Assembly: GCA_963833195.1 (NCBI GenBank)
Contig: CAWHXF010000027.1
Span: 186,001 to 250,000 of the forward strand
DNA: 64,000 nucleotides
From: Granulosicoccus sp963833195
Lineage (GTDB): Bacteria > Pseudomonadota > Gammaproteobacteria > Granulosicoccales > Granulosicoccaceae
Direction of reading: 5' to 3'
Shown here: positions 54,464-62,360 of the stretch, piece after piece
Layout: each line of letters opens with the position of its first letter
Numbering within the stretch: position 1 is the first letter of the stretch
The notes under the pieces: model-generated
What the model saw: the letters and a program-made list of their open reading frames with translations, nothing else
What the model was told of the DNA's origin: nothing
The model's database searches: none
Made by a program: the position numbers and the translations under genes

Positions 54464-55213
54464 TCATCGGGACGCCTCGCCCGAGAGCCGGCCGCGTCGC
54501 GCGCGACGCTCCAGCCGCCGGAAGAGGGCGCCGGACACGAGAGTCACCAGCAGGTACAGCGCCCCCGCGGCGAGGAAGAACGTGAAGTAGGCGCGCGTGC
54601 TGCCGGCCGCCTGACGCGTCTCCAGCGTGAGCTCGCTGAAGCCGACGAGCGCCAGCAACGCCGTATCCTTGGTGGCGATCAGCCACAGGTTGGCGAGCCC
54701 GGGGATGGCGAAGGCCAGCATCGCGGGCATCGTGATGCGCCGCAGAAGCAGCGACGGCGACATGCCGATCGCGCGGCCGGCGTCGAGCTGGCCGCTCGGT
54801 ATGGCAAGCATGGCCCCACGGATCACTTCGGTGGCGTAGGCTCCCTGCACGATCCCGAGCACGCCTATTCCGGCGGCCACGCCGCTGAGCTCGACGCGCT
54901 CGCGCCCGAGCCCCGCCATGAGCTGGTTGACGAGGTCCGTGCCGACGTAATACAGGATGAGGATGAGCACGAGTTCCGGCACCGCCCGCACCACGGTGGT
55001 GTAGAGCCCGAGCAGGTCGCGCAGGATCGGCCCGCCGTACAGCTTGCCGCAGGCGCCCGCGAGGCCGAGCAGCAGCCCGAAGGCATACGCGCCGAGGGCG
55101 ATCTGCAGCGAACGGACGAGGCCGCGCAGCAGGTTCCCGCCCCAGCCGGGCGGCGACAGTGCCAGCAGCTCCGCGGTGCGGGCCAGGCCGAGCGTCTGCA
55201 GGAGCGAGTCCAC
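54464..55213 (-). CDS. Polar amino-acid ABC transporter permease (HisQ/ArtQ-like)
   Basis: A 249-aa permease. Matches: GLVRSLQIALGAYAFGLLLGLAGACGKLYG, VVRAVPELVLILILYYVG, YATEVIRGAMLAIPSGQLDAGRAIGMSP and LLLRRITMPAMLAFAIPGLANLWLIATKDTALLALVGFSELT. This is HisQ/AotQ-like. It starts at GTG 55213. A gap of 54 bp separates it from the binding-protein gene upstream, all on the minus strand. Confidence 0.88.
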   Translation of the reverse strand: MDSLLQTLGLARTAELLALSPPGWGGNLLRGLVRSLQIALGAYAFGLLLGLAGACGKLYGGPILRDLLGLYTTVVRAVPELVLILILYYVGTDLVNQLMAGLGRERVELSGVAAGIGVLGIVQGAYATEVIRGAMLAIPSGQLDAGRAIGMSPSLLLRRITMPAMLAFAIPGLANLWLIATKDTALLALVGFSELTLETRQAAGSTRAYFTFFLAAGALYLLVTLVSGALFRRLERRARRGRLSGEASR

Positions 55214-55267
55214 CGTCGCTCGCGCGTCGCCGCGTGCCGCGCCGCCGTGGACCGGCGCGGGCGTGGA

Positions 55268-56110
55268 CTACTCGCCGTAGATGCTGGTGGTGAAGTACTT
55301 CGCGGTGATCGCCTCGTGCGTGCCGTCGGCGAGGATGGCCGCGATGCCCTCGTTCAGGGCCTCGAGCAACGCTTCGTCGCCCTTGCGCACGCCGGCGCCC
55401 ACGCCACGGCCGAGGATCTCGTCGTCGTCCGCCACCGCGCCCTTGATCTCGCAGCAGGACCCGGCCTCGCCATCGACGAAGGCGGCCATCGCGATGCTGT
55501 CCGCCTGCACCGCATCGATCCGGCCGGCGACGAGATCCTGATTGGCCTCGTCCTGGGTCTGGTACACGCGCAGCGTGGTGTCACCCTCGAAGTGCTTCTG
55601 CGCGTAGGACTGGTGGGTGGTCGAGGCCTGCACGCCGAGGATCTTCCCGGCGAGGCCCTCGGGCGACGGCGCGATCTCCATCGACTTGTCGGCCACGATC
55701 ACCGCCGGCGTCTTGTAGTAGGGGTCGGAGAAATCGATGGTCTGCAGGCGCTCCTCGGTGATCGACATCGAGGCCATGATGGCGTCCACCTGCTGGCCGG
55801 TGAGCGAGGGGATGATGCCGTCCCAGGCGGCCGGCGCGAGCTCGCAATCGAGCTTCGCGGCGGCGCACACCGCGTCGATGATCTCCACCTCCCAGCCCGT
55901 CCATTCGCCCGCGGCGTCCGGCGAGGCGAACGGCGGGTAGGGCTCGGCGGCGATGCCGATCTTCACCGTGTCGGCGGACGCCGTGCCACCGAAGGCGAGG
56001 CTCGCGCCGAGGGCCACGCTCAGGACCGCAATCCCGTGCGAGGCGCGGCCGAGACGTGCCGAGCATCGCACCGGGACGGCACGGGGGCGTTGCGATACGG
56101 GATTCGACAT
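55268..56110 (-). CDS. Polar amino-acid ABC transporter substrate-binding protein (ArgT/HisJ-like)
   Basis: A 280-aa periplasmic binding protein of family 3. The signal peptide ends near residue 46 (LAFGGTASA). Mature sequence VKIGIAAEPYPPFASPDAAGEWTGWEVEIIDAVCAAAK, WDGIIPSLTGQQVDAIMASMSITEERLQTIDFSDPYYKTPAVIV matches lysine/arginine/ornithine binders. A Cys-Cys pair (GSCCEIKG) occurs in the second lobe as in some related proteins. GGAG is 6 nt before ATG 56110. It is divergent from the arginine-type aminotransferase gene, so the importer is likely for arginine or a derivative. Confidence 0.88.
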   Translation of the reverse strand: MSNPVSQRPRAVPVRCSARLGRASHGIAVLSVALGASLAFGGTASADTVKIGIAAEPYPPFASPDAAGEWTGWEVEIIDAVCAAAKLDCELAPAAWDGIIPSLTGQQVDAIMASMSITEERLQTIDFSDPYYKTPAVIVADKSMEIAPSPEGLAGKILGVQASTTHQSYAQKHFEGDTTLRVYQTQDEANQDLVAGRIDAVQADSIAMAAFVDGEAGSCCEIKGAVADDDEILGRGVGAGVRKGDEALLEALNEGIAAILADGTHEAITAKYFTTSIYGE

Positions 56111-56278
56111 GCTGGACTCCTTGGCGCCGAGGGGATGGGTCGCGGACGTGCACCGGGATTCCTCAGTGTATCCTGCGGCGCCTCGCGGACCCCGTGTCGG
56201 TTCCGGCTCCGCTTCGGACGGGTTCGGTTCGACGCTGCCGACGCGCGGTCACCGAACCGCCCTCATTCGCTCGAGATC

Positions 56279-57547
56279 ATGAAGCTCGCGTCGATCAACT
56301 CGCGTCTGGCCGGGCTCGGTGGCGACAAGTGGGCCGTCCACGCCGCCGCCCGCGCGCTCGTCGCGCGCGGCCGGGACATCATCGAGATGACCATCGGCGA
56401 ACCGGACGTGCCGACGCCGCCGGAGCTGATCGCCTGCGCGCACCGGGCCATGCTCGACGGGCGCACCGGCTACTCCGATGGGCGCGGCGAGCCCCGGCTG
56501 CGCGAAGCGATCGCGGCGCGCTACTCGGACAGGCTCGGGCGGCCCGTGGACGCTGCCCACGTCCTCTGTTTCCCCGGCACGCAGACCGCGTTGTACGCGG
56601 TGCTGACCGGTCTTGCGGAGCGCGGCGACGAGGTACTGGTCGGCGATCCGTACTACGCCACCTACGAGAGCGTCATCGCCGCGAGCGGCGCGACGCTCGT
56701 GCCGGTCGCGCTGTCGAGCGAGCACGGTTTCCGGCTGCAGGCGGACATCGTGGAGTCCAGGCTCGGCCCTGCGAGCCGCGCGATCCTGCTGAACACGCCG
56801 CACAACCCGACCGGGGCGGTCCTGCGCCGCGACGACATCGCGGCGATCGGCGCCCTGGCCATCCGCCACGACCTGGCGCTGATCGTCGACGAGGTGTACG
56901 AGGAGCTGGTGTTCGACGATGTCGAGTTCGTCTCGCCGCTCGCGTTCCCGGAGCTCGCCGACCGCACCGTCGTGGTGTCCTCGATCTCGAAGTCGCACGC
57001 CGCGCCCGGCTTTCGCAGCGGCTGGTGCGTGGGCCCGCCGGACTTCACGGCCGCGCTGCTGCCGCTCTGCGAAGCCATGCTGTTCGGGAACCAGCCGTTC
57101 ATCGCCGACATGACCGCGCTGGCGGTGTCGGCACCGTCGCGCGTCGCGGCCGACATGCGCGCGCGGCTGGCCCGGCGGGCCGACCGCGTGGCGACGCGGC
57201 TGGACGCGCGCTTCGGTCTGCGCATCCATCGGCCCCGCGGCGGCATGTTCGTGCTGATGGACGTTCGCGCGCTGATGGACGCCTCGCCGGACGGGCCGAT
57301 GGACGTCGAGCCTTCCGCGACCGCGCAGACGACGAGTCCCGGCGAAGCCTACGCGCTCGACCTGCTGCACGAAGCCGGCGTGGCGGTGATGCCCGGCAGC
57401 TCGTTCGGACGATCCATACCGGGCTGGGTGAGGATGGCGCTCACCATCGACGACGAGCGGATCGACGAGGCGTGCACGCGCATCCTCGCGCACGCCGCCG
57501 GCCTGCACGAGCGGGCGTTGGCGGCGTCCGCGGAAGTCCCCGGATGA
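56279..57547 (+). CDS. Aminotransferase class I/II, AruH-like (predicted arginine:pyruvate type)
   Basis: A 422-aa fold-type I PLP enzyme. Gly-rich phosphate region PGTQTALYAVLTGL, NTPHNPTGAV, and LIVDEVYEELVFDD come before the Schiff-base Lys238 (SSISKSHAAPGFRSGW). The order aminotransferase then TPP decarboxylase is the layout of aruH-aruI in the arginine transaminase pathway of Pseudomonas, in which the amino group goes to pyruvate and the 2-oxo acid is decarboxylated. The ATGA overlap with the next gene shows coupling. Substrate specificity is inferred from context, not from active-site residues. Confidence 0.78.
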   Translation: MKLASINSRLAGLGGDKWAVHAAARALVARGRDIIEMTIGEPDVPTPPELIACAHRAMLDGRTGYSDGRGEPRLREAIAARYSDRLGRPVDAAHVLCFPGTQTALYAVLTGLAERGDEVLVGDPYYATYESVIAASGATLVPVALSSEHGFRLQADIVESRLGPASRAILLNTPHNPTGAVLRRDDIAAIGALAIRHDLALIVDEVYEELVFDDVEFVSPLAFPELADRTVVVSSISKSHAAPGFRSGWCVGPPDFTAALLPLCEAMLFGNQPFIADMTALAVSAPSRVAADMRARLARRADRVATRLDARFGLRIHRPRGGMFVLMDVRALMDASPDGPMDVEPSATAQTTSPGEAYALDLLHEAGVAVMPGSSFGRSIPGWVRMALTIDDERIDEACTRILAHAAGLHERALAASAEVPG

Positions 57548-59025
57548 CCACCGTCGGCGAGACGCTTGCCGGCGCGCTCGAGGCGCGCGGAGTATCGGTG
57601 GTGTTCGGTATCCTTGGCGTCCACACCGTCGAGCTCCATCGCGGCGTGGCGGCGAGCTCGCTGCGCCACGTGACGGCGCGCCACGAACAGGGGGCCGGCT
57701 TCATGGCCGACGGCTACGCGCGCGTCGCCGGCCGGACCGGCGTGGTGTTGGTGATCACGGGGCCGGGCTTGACGAACGCGCTGACCGCGATGGGACAGGC
57801 GCGCGCCGACAGCGTGCCGATGCTGGTGATCTGCGCGGTCAACGCGCGCGGGACGTGCGGGGCAGGGCTCGGATTGTTGCACGAGCTCCCCGATCAGCTC
57901 GCCCTCGGCGCGACGGTGGCACTGGACGCCCGCGAGATCGGCTCCGCGACCGAGCTCGCCGACGCGCTGGACGAGGCTCTGGCAACCTCGCGGAACCTAC
58001 GTCCGGGCCCGTGGCTCGTGCAGATTCCCGTCGACGTGGCACGGCGGTCGGTCCAGGTCCCGGCAAGGCTGCCGCGGGCGGCAAATCGATCGCACGCGGT
58101 CGGCACGGACATTCGCGGCGACGCGGACACGTGTCGGGCCGCCGACTTCTGGTCGATCGCGGGCAGCGCGCGGCGTCGCGTGCCGGTGTGCGGCGGCGGT
58201 GCGCGGCTCATGGACGGTACCGCACCGCCGCTGACCTTCGCCCGACTCGTGCGGGTGGATGTCTGCGCCCGACAGCTCGAGCGATACCCGGCGGAGCTGG
58301 CGTTGCACGTCGATGCCACCCGGGCAATGCACGCCTGGCTGTCGCACCCTTGCGCCGCCGCCGTGCCCGCCGAAGGAGTCGGTGCGCAAACGGCTGCCCT
58401 CACGCGCGCCGCGGCGTGGGCGGAGCTCGAAGGGCCGATGCGCCATGCCGTCCGCATGCTCGAGCTAATCCGCGACGGTGTACCGGACGCGATCGTGGTC
58501 GGCGATTCCACGCAGCCGGTCTACGCCGGCAACCTGTACCACGACCACGATCGGCCCGGCGGCTGGTTCAACTCGGCCACCGGCTTCGGCACGCTCGGCT
58601 ATGCCGTTCCGGCCGCGATCGGGGCGAGCATCGCGGCGCCGCGCGCCACCGTCGCGTGTCTCGTGGGCGACGGCGGCGCGCAGTTCAGCCTGGCGGAGCT
58701 CATGAGCGCGCGGGACGAGCGGGTCGGCGTGATCTTCATCGTGTGGAACAACCGCGGGTATCTCGAGATCGAGCTCTCGATGCGCCGGGCGGGTGTCGGT
58801 GTGGTCGGCCGTTCGCCGTCGCCTCCACGCTTCGAGGACATCGCGCGAGCCTGCGATCTGCCGTGGTTCGGCTGCGCCGCGACGCCGCAGGCGTTGTCGG
58901 AGACCTTGAAGCTCGGTCTGGCATCGGTCGGCATGGCTGACGGGCGACCCGTCGGCCCGTTCGTCATCGAGCTGAACGCCGACGAAGCCGGCACCACCAC
59001 CGAGGAGGCCGACGATGAACGATAG
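57544..59025 (+). CDS. Thiamine-diphosphate enzyme, AruI-like 2-oxo acid decarboxylase, with shortened central domain
   Basis: A 493-aa acetolactate-synthase-like enzyme. The catalytic Glu48 is in TARHEQGAGFMADGYAR and the TPP/Mg motif is GDGGAQFSLAELMS to WNNRGYLE. The central FAD/NAD-like domain is short: GGGARLMDG runs almost directly into LTFARLVRVDVCARQLERY at about residues 224-235 (nt about 58216-58246). Relatives have roughly 75 more residues here. The frame is open throughout, so this is an in-frame internal deletion or a divergent lineage, and activity is uncertain. By position it would decarboxylate 5-guanidino-2-oxopentanoate. Confidence 0.78.
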   Translation: MTTVGETLAGALEARGVSVVFGILGVHTVELHRGVAASSLRHVTARHEQGAGFMADGYARVAGRTGVVLVITGPGLTNALTAMGQARADSVPMLVICAVNARGTCGAGLGLLHELPDQLALGATVALDAREIGSATELADALDEALATSRNLRPGPWLVQIPVDVARRSVQVPARLPRAANRSHAVGTDIRGDADTCRAADFWSIAGSARRRVPVCGGGARLMDGTAPPLTFARLVRVDVCARQLERYPAELALHVDATRAMHAWLSHPCAAAVPAEGVGAQTAALTRAAAWAELEGPMRHAVRMLELIRDGVPDAIVVGDSTQPVYAGNLYHDHDRPGGWFNSATGFGTLGYAVPAAIGASIAAPRATVACLVGDGGAQFSLAELMSARDERVGVIFIVWNNRGYLEIELSMRRAGVGVVGRSPSPPRFEDIARACDLPWFGCAATPQALSETLKLGLASVGMADGRPVGPFVIELNADEAGTTTEEADDER

Positions 59026-59821
59026 CGCGTGGCGCTTCGACGCCGCGATCGTGCGCAAACCCGGCCGCGAGGCGGTCGACGGGCTGCGGGCGGTGGACAC
59101 CGGCACGCCGGATCTCGAGCTCATGCTCGCGCACCACGCCCACTACGTCGAGACGCTGCGAAGCACCGGCGCGCGCGTGCACGAGCTGCCCGCGCTCGCG
59201 GGCTTTCCGGACGCGCCGTTCGTGGAGGACACGGCGCTCTGCCTGCCCGGTCTCGCGATCCTGATGCGCCCGGGCGCGCCGAGCCGCGCCGGCGAGGTGG
59301 CCCACATGGCGACGACACTCGAGCGGCTGTTCGACGACGTGCGCGCCATCGACGGTCCCGGCCACATCGAGGGCGGGGACATCCTCCACACCGGGCGCGA
59401 GCTGCTGATCGGTCTGTCCGAGCGCACCGACGCGGCCGGTGTGGACGCGCTGTCGCGCGCGTTGGCGGACTACGCGTTGCCGGCCGGACAGTCGCTCGCG
59501 GTCCGTGCGGTGGAGGTACCGCCCGGCGTGCTGCACTTCAAGACCGACTGCTCGCTGCTCGGCGACGGGACGCTGCTCGCGACGCCGCGCCTGGAGCGCT
59601 CCGGATGCTTCGACGGGTATCGCGTCATCCGTACCGCGCCGGGCGAGGAGGCCGCGGCGAACTGCATCCGGTTCAACGAGCTGGTGCTGATGCCCGCGGG
59701 TTTTCCCGAGACCGCGGAGCGGGTGCGCGTTGCCGGTTTCGAGGTGTGCGAGATCGGCAACAGCGAGTGTGCGAAGCTCGACGGGGGGATGTCGTGCTTG
59801 TCGTTGCGGTTGCGGTCGTGA
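59015..59821 (+). CDS. Dimethylarginine dimethylaminohydrolase (DDAH) family
   Basis: A 268-aa guanidino-group-modifying enzyme. In the DDAH group it hydrolyses N-omega-methylated arginines to citrulline and methylamines. The catalytic Cys261 (GGMSCLSLR), His174 (LHFKTDCS), Glu119 (HIEGGD) and the Asp-rich FVEDTALCL motif are present. The ATG at 59015 lies inside the end of the decarboxylase gene, an 11-base overlap. Arginine deiminase is excluded by length. With the aminotransferase and decarboxylase it gives two routes from imported (methyl)arginine. Confidence 0.88.
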   Translation: MNDSAWRFDAAIVRKPGREAVDGLRAVDTGTPDLELMLAHHAHYVETLRSTGARVHELPALAGFPDAPFVEDTALCLPGLAILMRPGAPSRAGEVAHMATTLERLFDDVRAIDGPGHIEGGDILHTGRELLIGLSERTDAAGVDALSRALADYALPAGQSLAVRAVEVPPGVLHFKTDCSLLGDGTLLATPRLERSGCFDGYRVIRTAPGEEAAANCIRFNELVLMPAGFPETAERVRVAGFEVCEIGNSECAKLDGGMSCLSLRLRS

Positions 59822-60151
59822 GGCGCCGAGCTCCGAGGGGTGTCGAGGGGTTTCGTGTCGCGTCGTGGGGGAACGGCACAGCGCTCGCCCTCCAAGTGCT
59901 TGTCGGCAGCGCTCCAGCGCGCGTGCTCGGCCAGCTCGACGAGCACGGCACCGGCACGAGCTGCTCGCGCAGGGCGAGCCGGGCGTACGGCAACGGGCGT
60001 CGTGAACTAATGTCCGCTCCGGGTGGCCGGCACGGCGTGCCGCGCTCCAGTCACCTTTCCCGACCTCCTCGCAACGAGGGTGGTCCACCACGACGGACGA
60101 TGAAATCGATTGGCTTCCGAAGCAGGCAGGTACAAGGTACTACTCAGGCTC
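59822..60151. other. Gap after the DDAH gene
   Basis: About 330 bp without a recognisable gene or a clear terminator. Open frames in it are Arg-rich shadows. It presumably contains the promoter of the Lys-rich small protein, but no clear boxes were seen. Confidence 0.55.
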
Positions 60152-60538
60152 GTGTCCGGCGCCGCGCATGAGGTGGTGACGCGCCCGAAGCTGAGCCGGC
60201 AGAGTCGCGACGCGGCGTCGATGATCTCGAAGGCGCTGCAGAAGCTGCTGTCCGACGGCGAGAACCTGCGACCGGTGAAGCGGCTCCTCGACGAGGCCGA
60301 CTCGATCCTGTCGCGATCGCCCGCGGAGCTCGCCGACGCGCGCGGCCTCGTCGACGGCGCTCTCGCCCGGAGCGGCGGCGGCAAGAAGAAGGCGAGCTCG
60401 AAGAAGCGTGCGGCGTCGGCGATGCCGGCCGACGGGCGGGGAAGCGGCGATGGGGCAAGTGCGTCCGAACCGACGAAAACGGCATCGAAGAAGGCGGCGT
60501 CGAAGAAGCGCTCGGCGAAACGATCCGCAACGGCCTGA
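60152..60538 (+). CDS. Small protein with Lys/Ala-rich histone-like tail
   Basis: About 128 aa. The first 75 residues are predicted helical (SRDAASMISKALQKLLSDGENLRPVKRLLDEADSIL), followed by a tail of SKKRAAS/TASKKAASKKRSAKR motifs resembling histone H1-like or SPKK-type DNA-binding extensions. No catalytic domain was recognised. The frame is open from TTG 60110; GTG 60152 is chosen because it begins protein-like sequence, but this is a guess. It could be a nucleoid-associated or RNA-binding protein. Confidence 0.5.
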   Translation: MSGAAHEVVTRPKLSRQSRDAASMISKALQKLLSDGENLRPVKRLLDEADSILSRSPAELADARGLVDGALARSGGGKKKASSKKRAASAMPADGRGSGDGASASEPTKTASKKAASKKRSAKRSATA

Positions 60539-60580
60539 AGCCCGGACGGGCCGGCCCGACACCCTTGCCTCGCGTCCCCG

Positions 60581-60871
60581 GTGGCGATCTGCCGGGGGCG
60601 CACGAGACGTGATGACGCCGGACGCGAGGGCGTCCGGCAGCGCGCGAGTCGACTGCGTGTGTTCGGCTCCGTTTCGCGCGGCGAGGAAACGGCGCAGAGC
60701 GACATCGACTTTCTGGTCGAGCTGCCGCGCGGCTACGACATGTTCGGGCAGCGGCTGGCGCTGAGCGATGCGCTCGAGCGCACGCTGTCCCGACCGATCG
60801 ACCCGGTACCGGAGCACGAACTGAGTCGGCATCTTCGAGAGCGCGTGCTCGCCGAGTCCATCGCACTGTGA
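60581..60871 (+). CDS. MNT-type nucleotidyltransferase (antitoxin-like)
   Basis: A 96-aa minimal nucleotidyltransferase. It has the fold's GS-x10-D-x-D motif in RVFGSVSRGEETAQSDIDFLVEL, with the two metal-binding Asp, and LERTLSRPIDPVPEHELSRHLRERVLAESIAL at the end. MntA proteins AMPylate the partner HepT toxin. The stop overlaps the HepT start (GTGA at 60868-60871), the usual operon arrangement. Here the toxin is broken, so the antitoxin may be a relic. The N-terminal 20 residues are Arg-rich and the GTG 60581 start is uncertain. Confidence 0.7.
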   Translation: MAICRGRTRRDDAGREGVRQRASRLRVFGSVSRGEETAQSDIDFLVELPRGYDMFGQRLALSDALERTLSRPIDPVPEHELSRHLRERVLAESIAL

Positions 60872-61055
60872 AGGACTGGACGGTGTACGCGCATCATGTG
60901 CTGGATGCCTGCGACAAGATTCGACGAATACGCGAACGGGGCGCACTCCGCAGCCGACGACATCCTCCACGAATACGGTGCTCGGTGTCGCGGAGAATCG
61001 ACTGGGCGAGATCGAGGAAGCGGTGCAGTCGATACTTGGCCGGGGCGAGGATTGA
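60868..61055 (+). pseudogene. HepT (HEPN) toxin remnant, frameshifted and shortened
   Basis: The first residues KDWTVYAHHVLDACDKI match the HepT N-terminus. Then the frame must shift to continue as FDEYANG and, after another change of frame, ends VLGVAENRLGEIEEAVQSILGRGED. The HEPN catalytic R-x4-6-H segment is not preserved. The total length is about half of a normal HepT. It therefore cannot be a functional RNase. It is paired with the MNT gene by a 4-base overlap. Confidence 0.6.
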
Positions 61056-61130
61056 CTGGTGGTAGTGCTCGAAACCACGGGGGCGACGTCTCCCGCCGTC
61101 GCGGGGGGAGACCGTCGACGGTGCGCGCAC

Positions 61131-62360
61131 TCACCTGACTGAACGCGAAGGGTGACCTCGCACTTGCGGCAGTGCCAGCACGAGCGCGAACGCGCACGCG
61201 CCGGGCAGGCCCAGCAGGGCGAACAGCGCCCCGTCGCCCGTCGCCCGAGCCAGCTGGCCGATCGTCACCGGCCCCGCGATGCCGCCGCACAGGGCCGCTG
61301 CGACGATGATCGGAGCACCGCGCGGATGCTCGCCGAGCCGCGCGCTCGCCCACAGGAACGCCGCGGGGAACGCGGCCCCCACCACGCCGGTGGCGGCGAA
61401 GAACGTCGCGGGCACCGGCGCGACCGTTGCCGCCAGGCACGCGATCAATGCGACGCCGAGCGTCGCGAGCAGCAGCGTGCGCGGCTCCACCAGCACGCTC
61501 AGGCCGACGGCCGCCAGCCGCATACCGAGAAACACCGCGAAGTAGGTGGCGAGCGCGAGCGTCGCGTCCGCCTCGCCCAGGCCGGTCGCGCTCAGCGCAC
61601 TCACGCCCCACGCCGCGAGCGACGCCTCGAACGCGATCACCGTCGCGACGCCGAGCAGCGTCAGGGCCTCGGCGGCGCCGAACGCCGTGCGAGCGCCACC
61701 CGGCGATGCACCCACGGGCGGCCGGGGGCCTGACTCGAGGCATGGCTTCGGGCTCGGCTCGGGGCAGCGCCGCGGCACGGCGCGGCGGTCGCGATCCTCG
61801 ACCCGGAGCAGACACGGCGCGACGAGGAGGGCGACGACGCCCAACGCTTCGAACGCGGAGCGATGATCGAGCCCGAGCCGGACCATCGCGAGCGGGGCGG
61901 CGATCGCGCCGATGCCGAACGCCGCGTTCAGCAGGTTCACCATGACCGGACCGCGGCTCGCGGCCCCGCGCGCGAACAGCGCGTTCAGACCGACGGTGAG
62001 CCAGCCGTAGCCCGCCCCGACGAACGCGCTGGCGCACAGCACCGCGCCGAACGCGGGGGCGTGCGCGACGCCGAGCGCACCGGTGCCGATCGCGAGGCAG
62101 GCGATCGCGGGACGGGCCGGCACGGCCGCGTCGATGCGGCTCGACAGCAGCGCCAGAACCGCGACGAGCGCGCCGCTCCAGTGCGCGCCGACGACGAGCG
62201 CCGCCGCGGCGGGCTCGATGCCGAAGCGCGTCGCCAGCCCCGACAACGCCGGGCCGTGCAGCGCCTGCGAGGCGCCGATCAGCACGAAGGCCGACAGGCA
62301 GGCGGCGACGCTCGGACCGTCGAGGCGCAGCGTGCCCGCCATCGGCACCGTCGCGCTCAT
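61131..62360 (-). CDS. Major facilitator superfamily transporter
   Basis: A 409-aa permease with about 12 helices. It has an N-terminal helix pair (FVLIGASQALHGPALSGLATRFG), AFVGAGYGWLTVGLNALFARGAASRG, VNLLNAAFGIGAIAAPLAMVRLG in the first half, and a polar central loop with RPPVGASPGG. The subfamily resembles FucP/YbjJ-type sugar permeases. The start ATG 62360 overlaps the stop of the upstream glucosidase (ATGA), so it probably imports the glucosidase's substrate. It is intact, unlike the MFS remnant at 50508-51031. Confidence 0.85.
   Translation of the reverse strand: MSATVPMAGTLRLDGPSVAACLSAFVLIGASQALHGPALSGLATRFGIEPAAAALVVGAHWSGALVAVLALLSSRIDAAVPARPAIACLAIGTGALGVAHAPAFGAVLCASAFVGAGYGWLTVGLNALFARGAASRGPVMVNLLNAAFGIGAIAAPLAMVRLGLDHRSAFEALGVVALLVAPCLLRVEDRDRRAVPRRCPEPSPKPCLESGPRPPVGASPGGARTAFGAAEALTLLGVATVIAFEASLAAWGVSALSATGLGEADATLALATYFAVFLGMRLAAVGLSVLVEPRTLLLATLGVALIACLAATVAPVPATFFAATGVVGAAFPAAFLWASARLGEHPRGAPIIVAAALCGGIAGPVTIGQLARATGDGALFALLGLPGACAFALVLALPQVRGHPSRSVR

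Noticed and set aside
61070..61130. Terminator after the MFS gene
   Set aside because: GTCTCCC/GGGAGAC can pair but the loop is long and there is no T-run on the minus strand.
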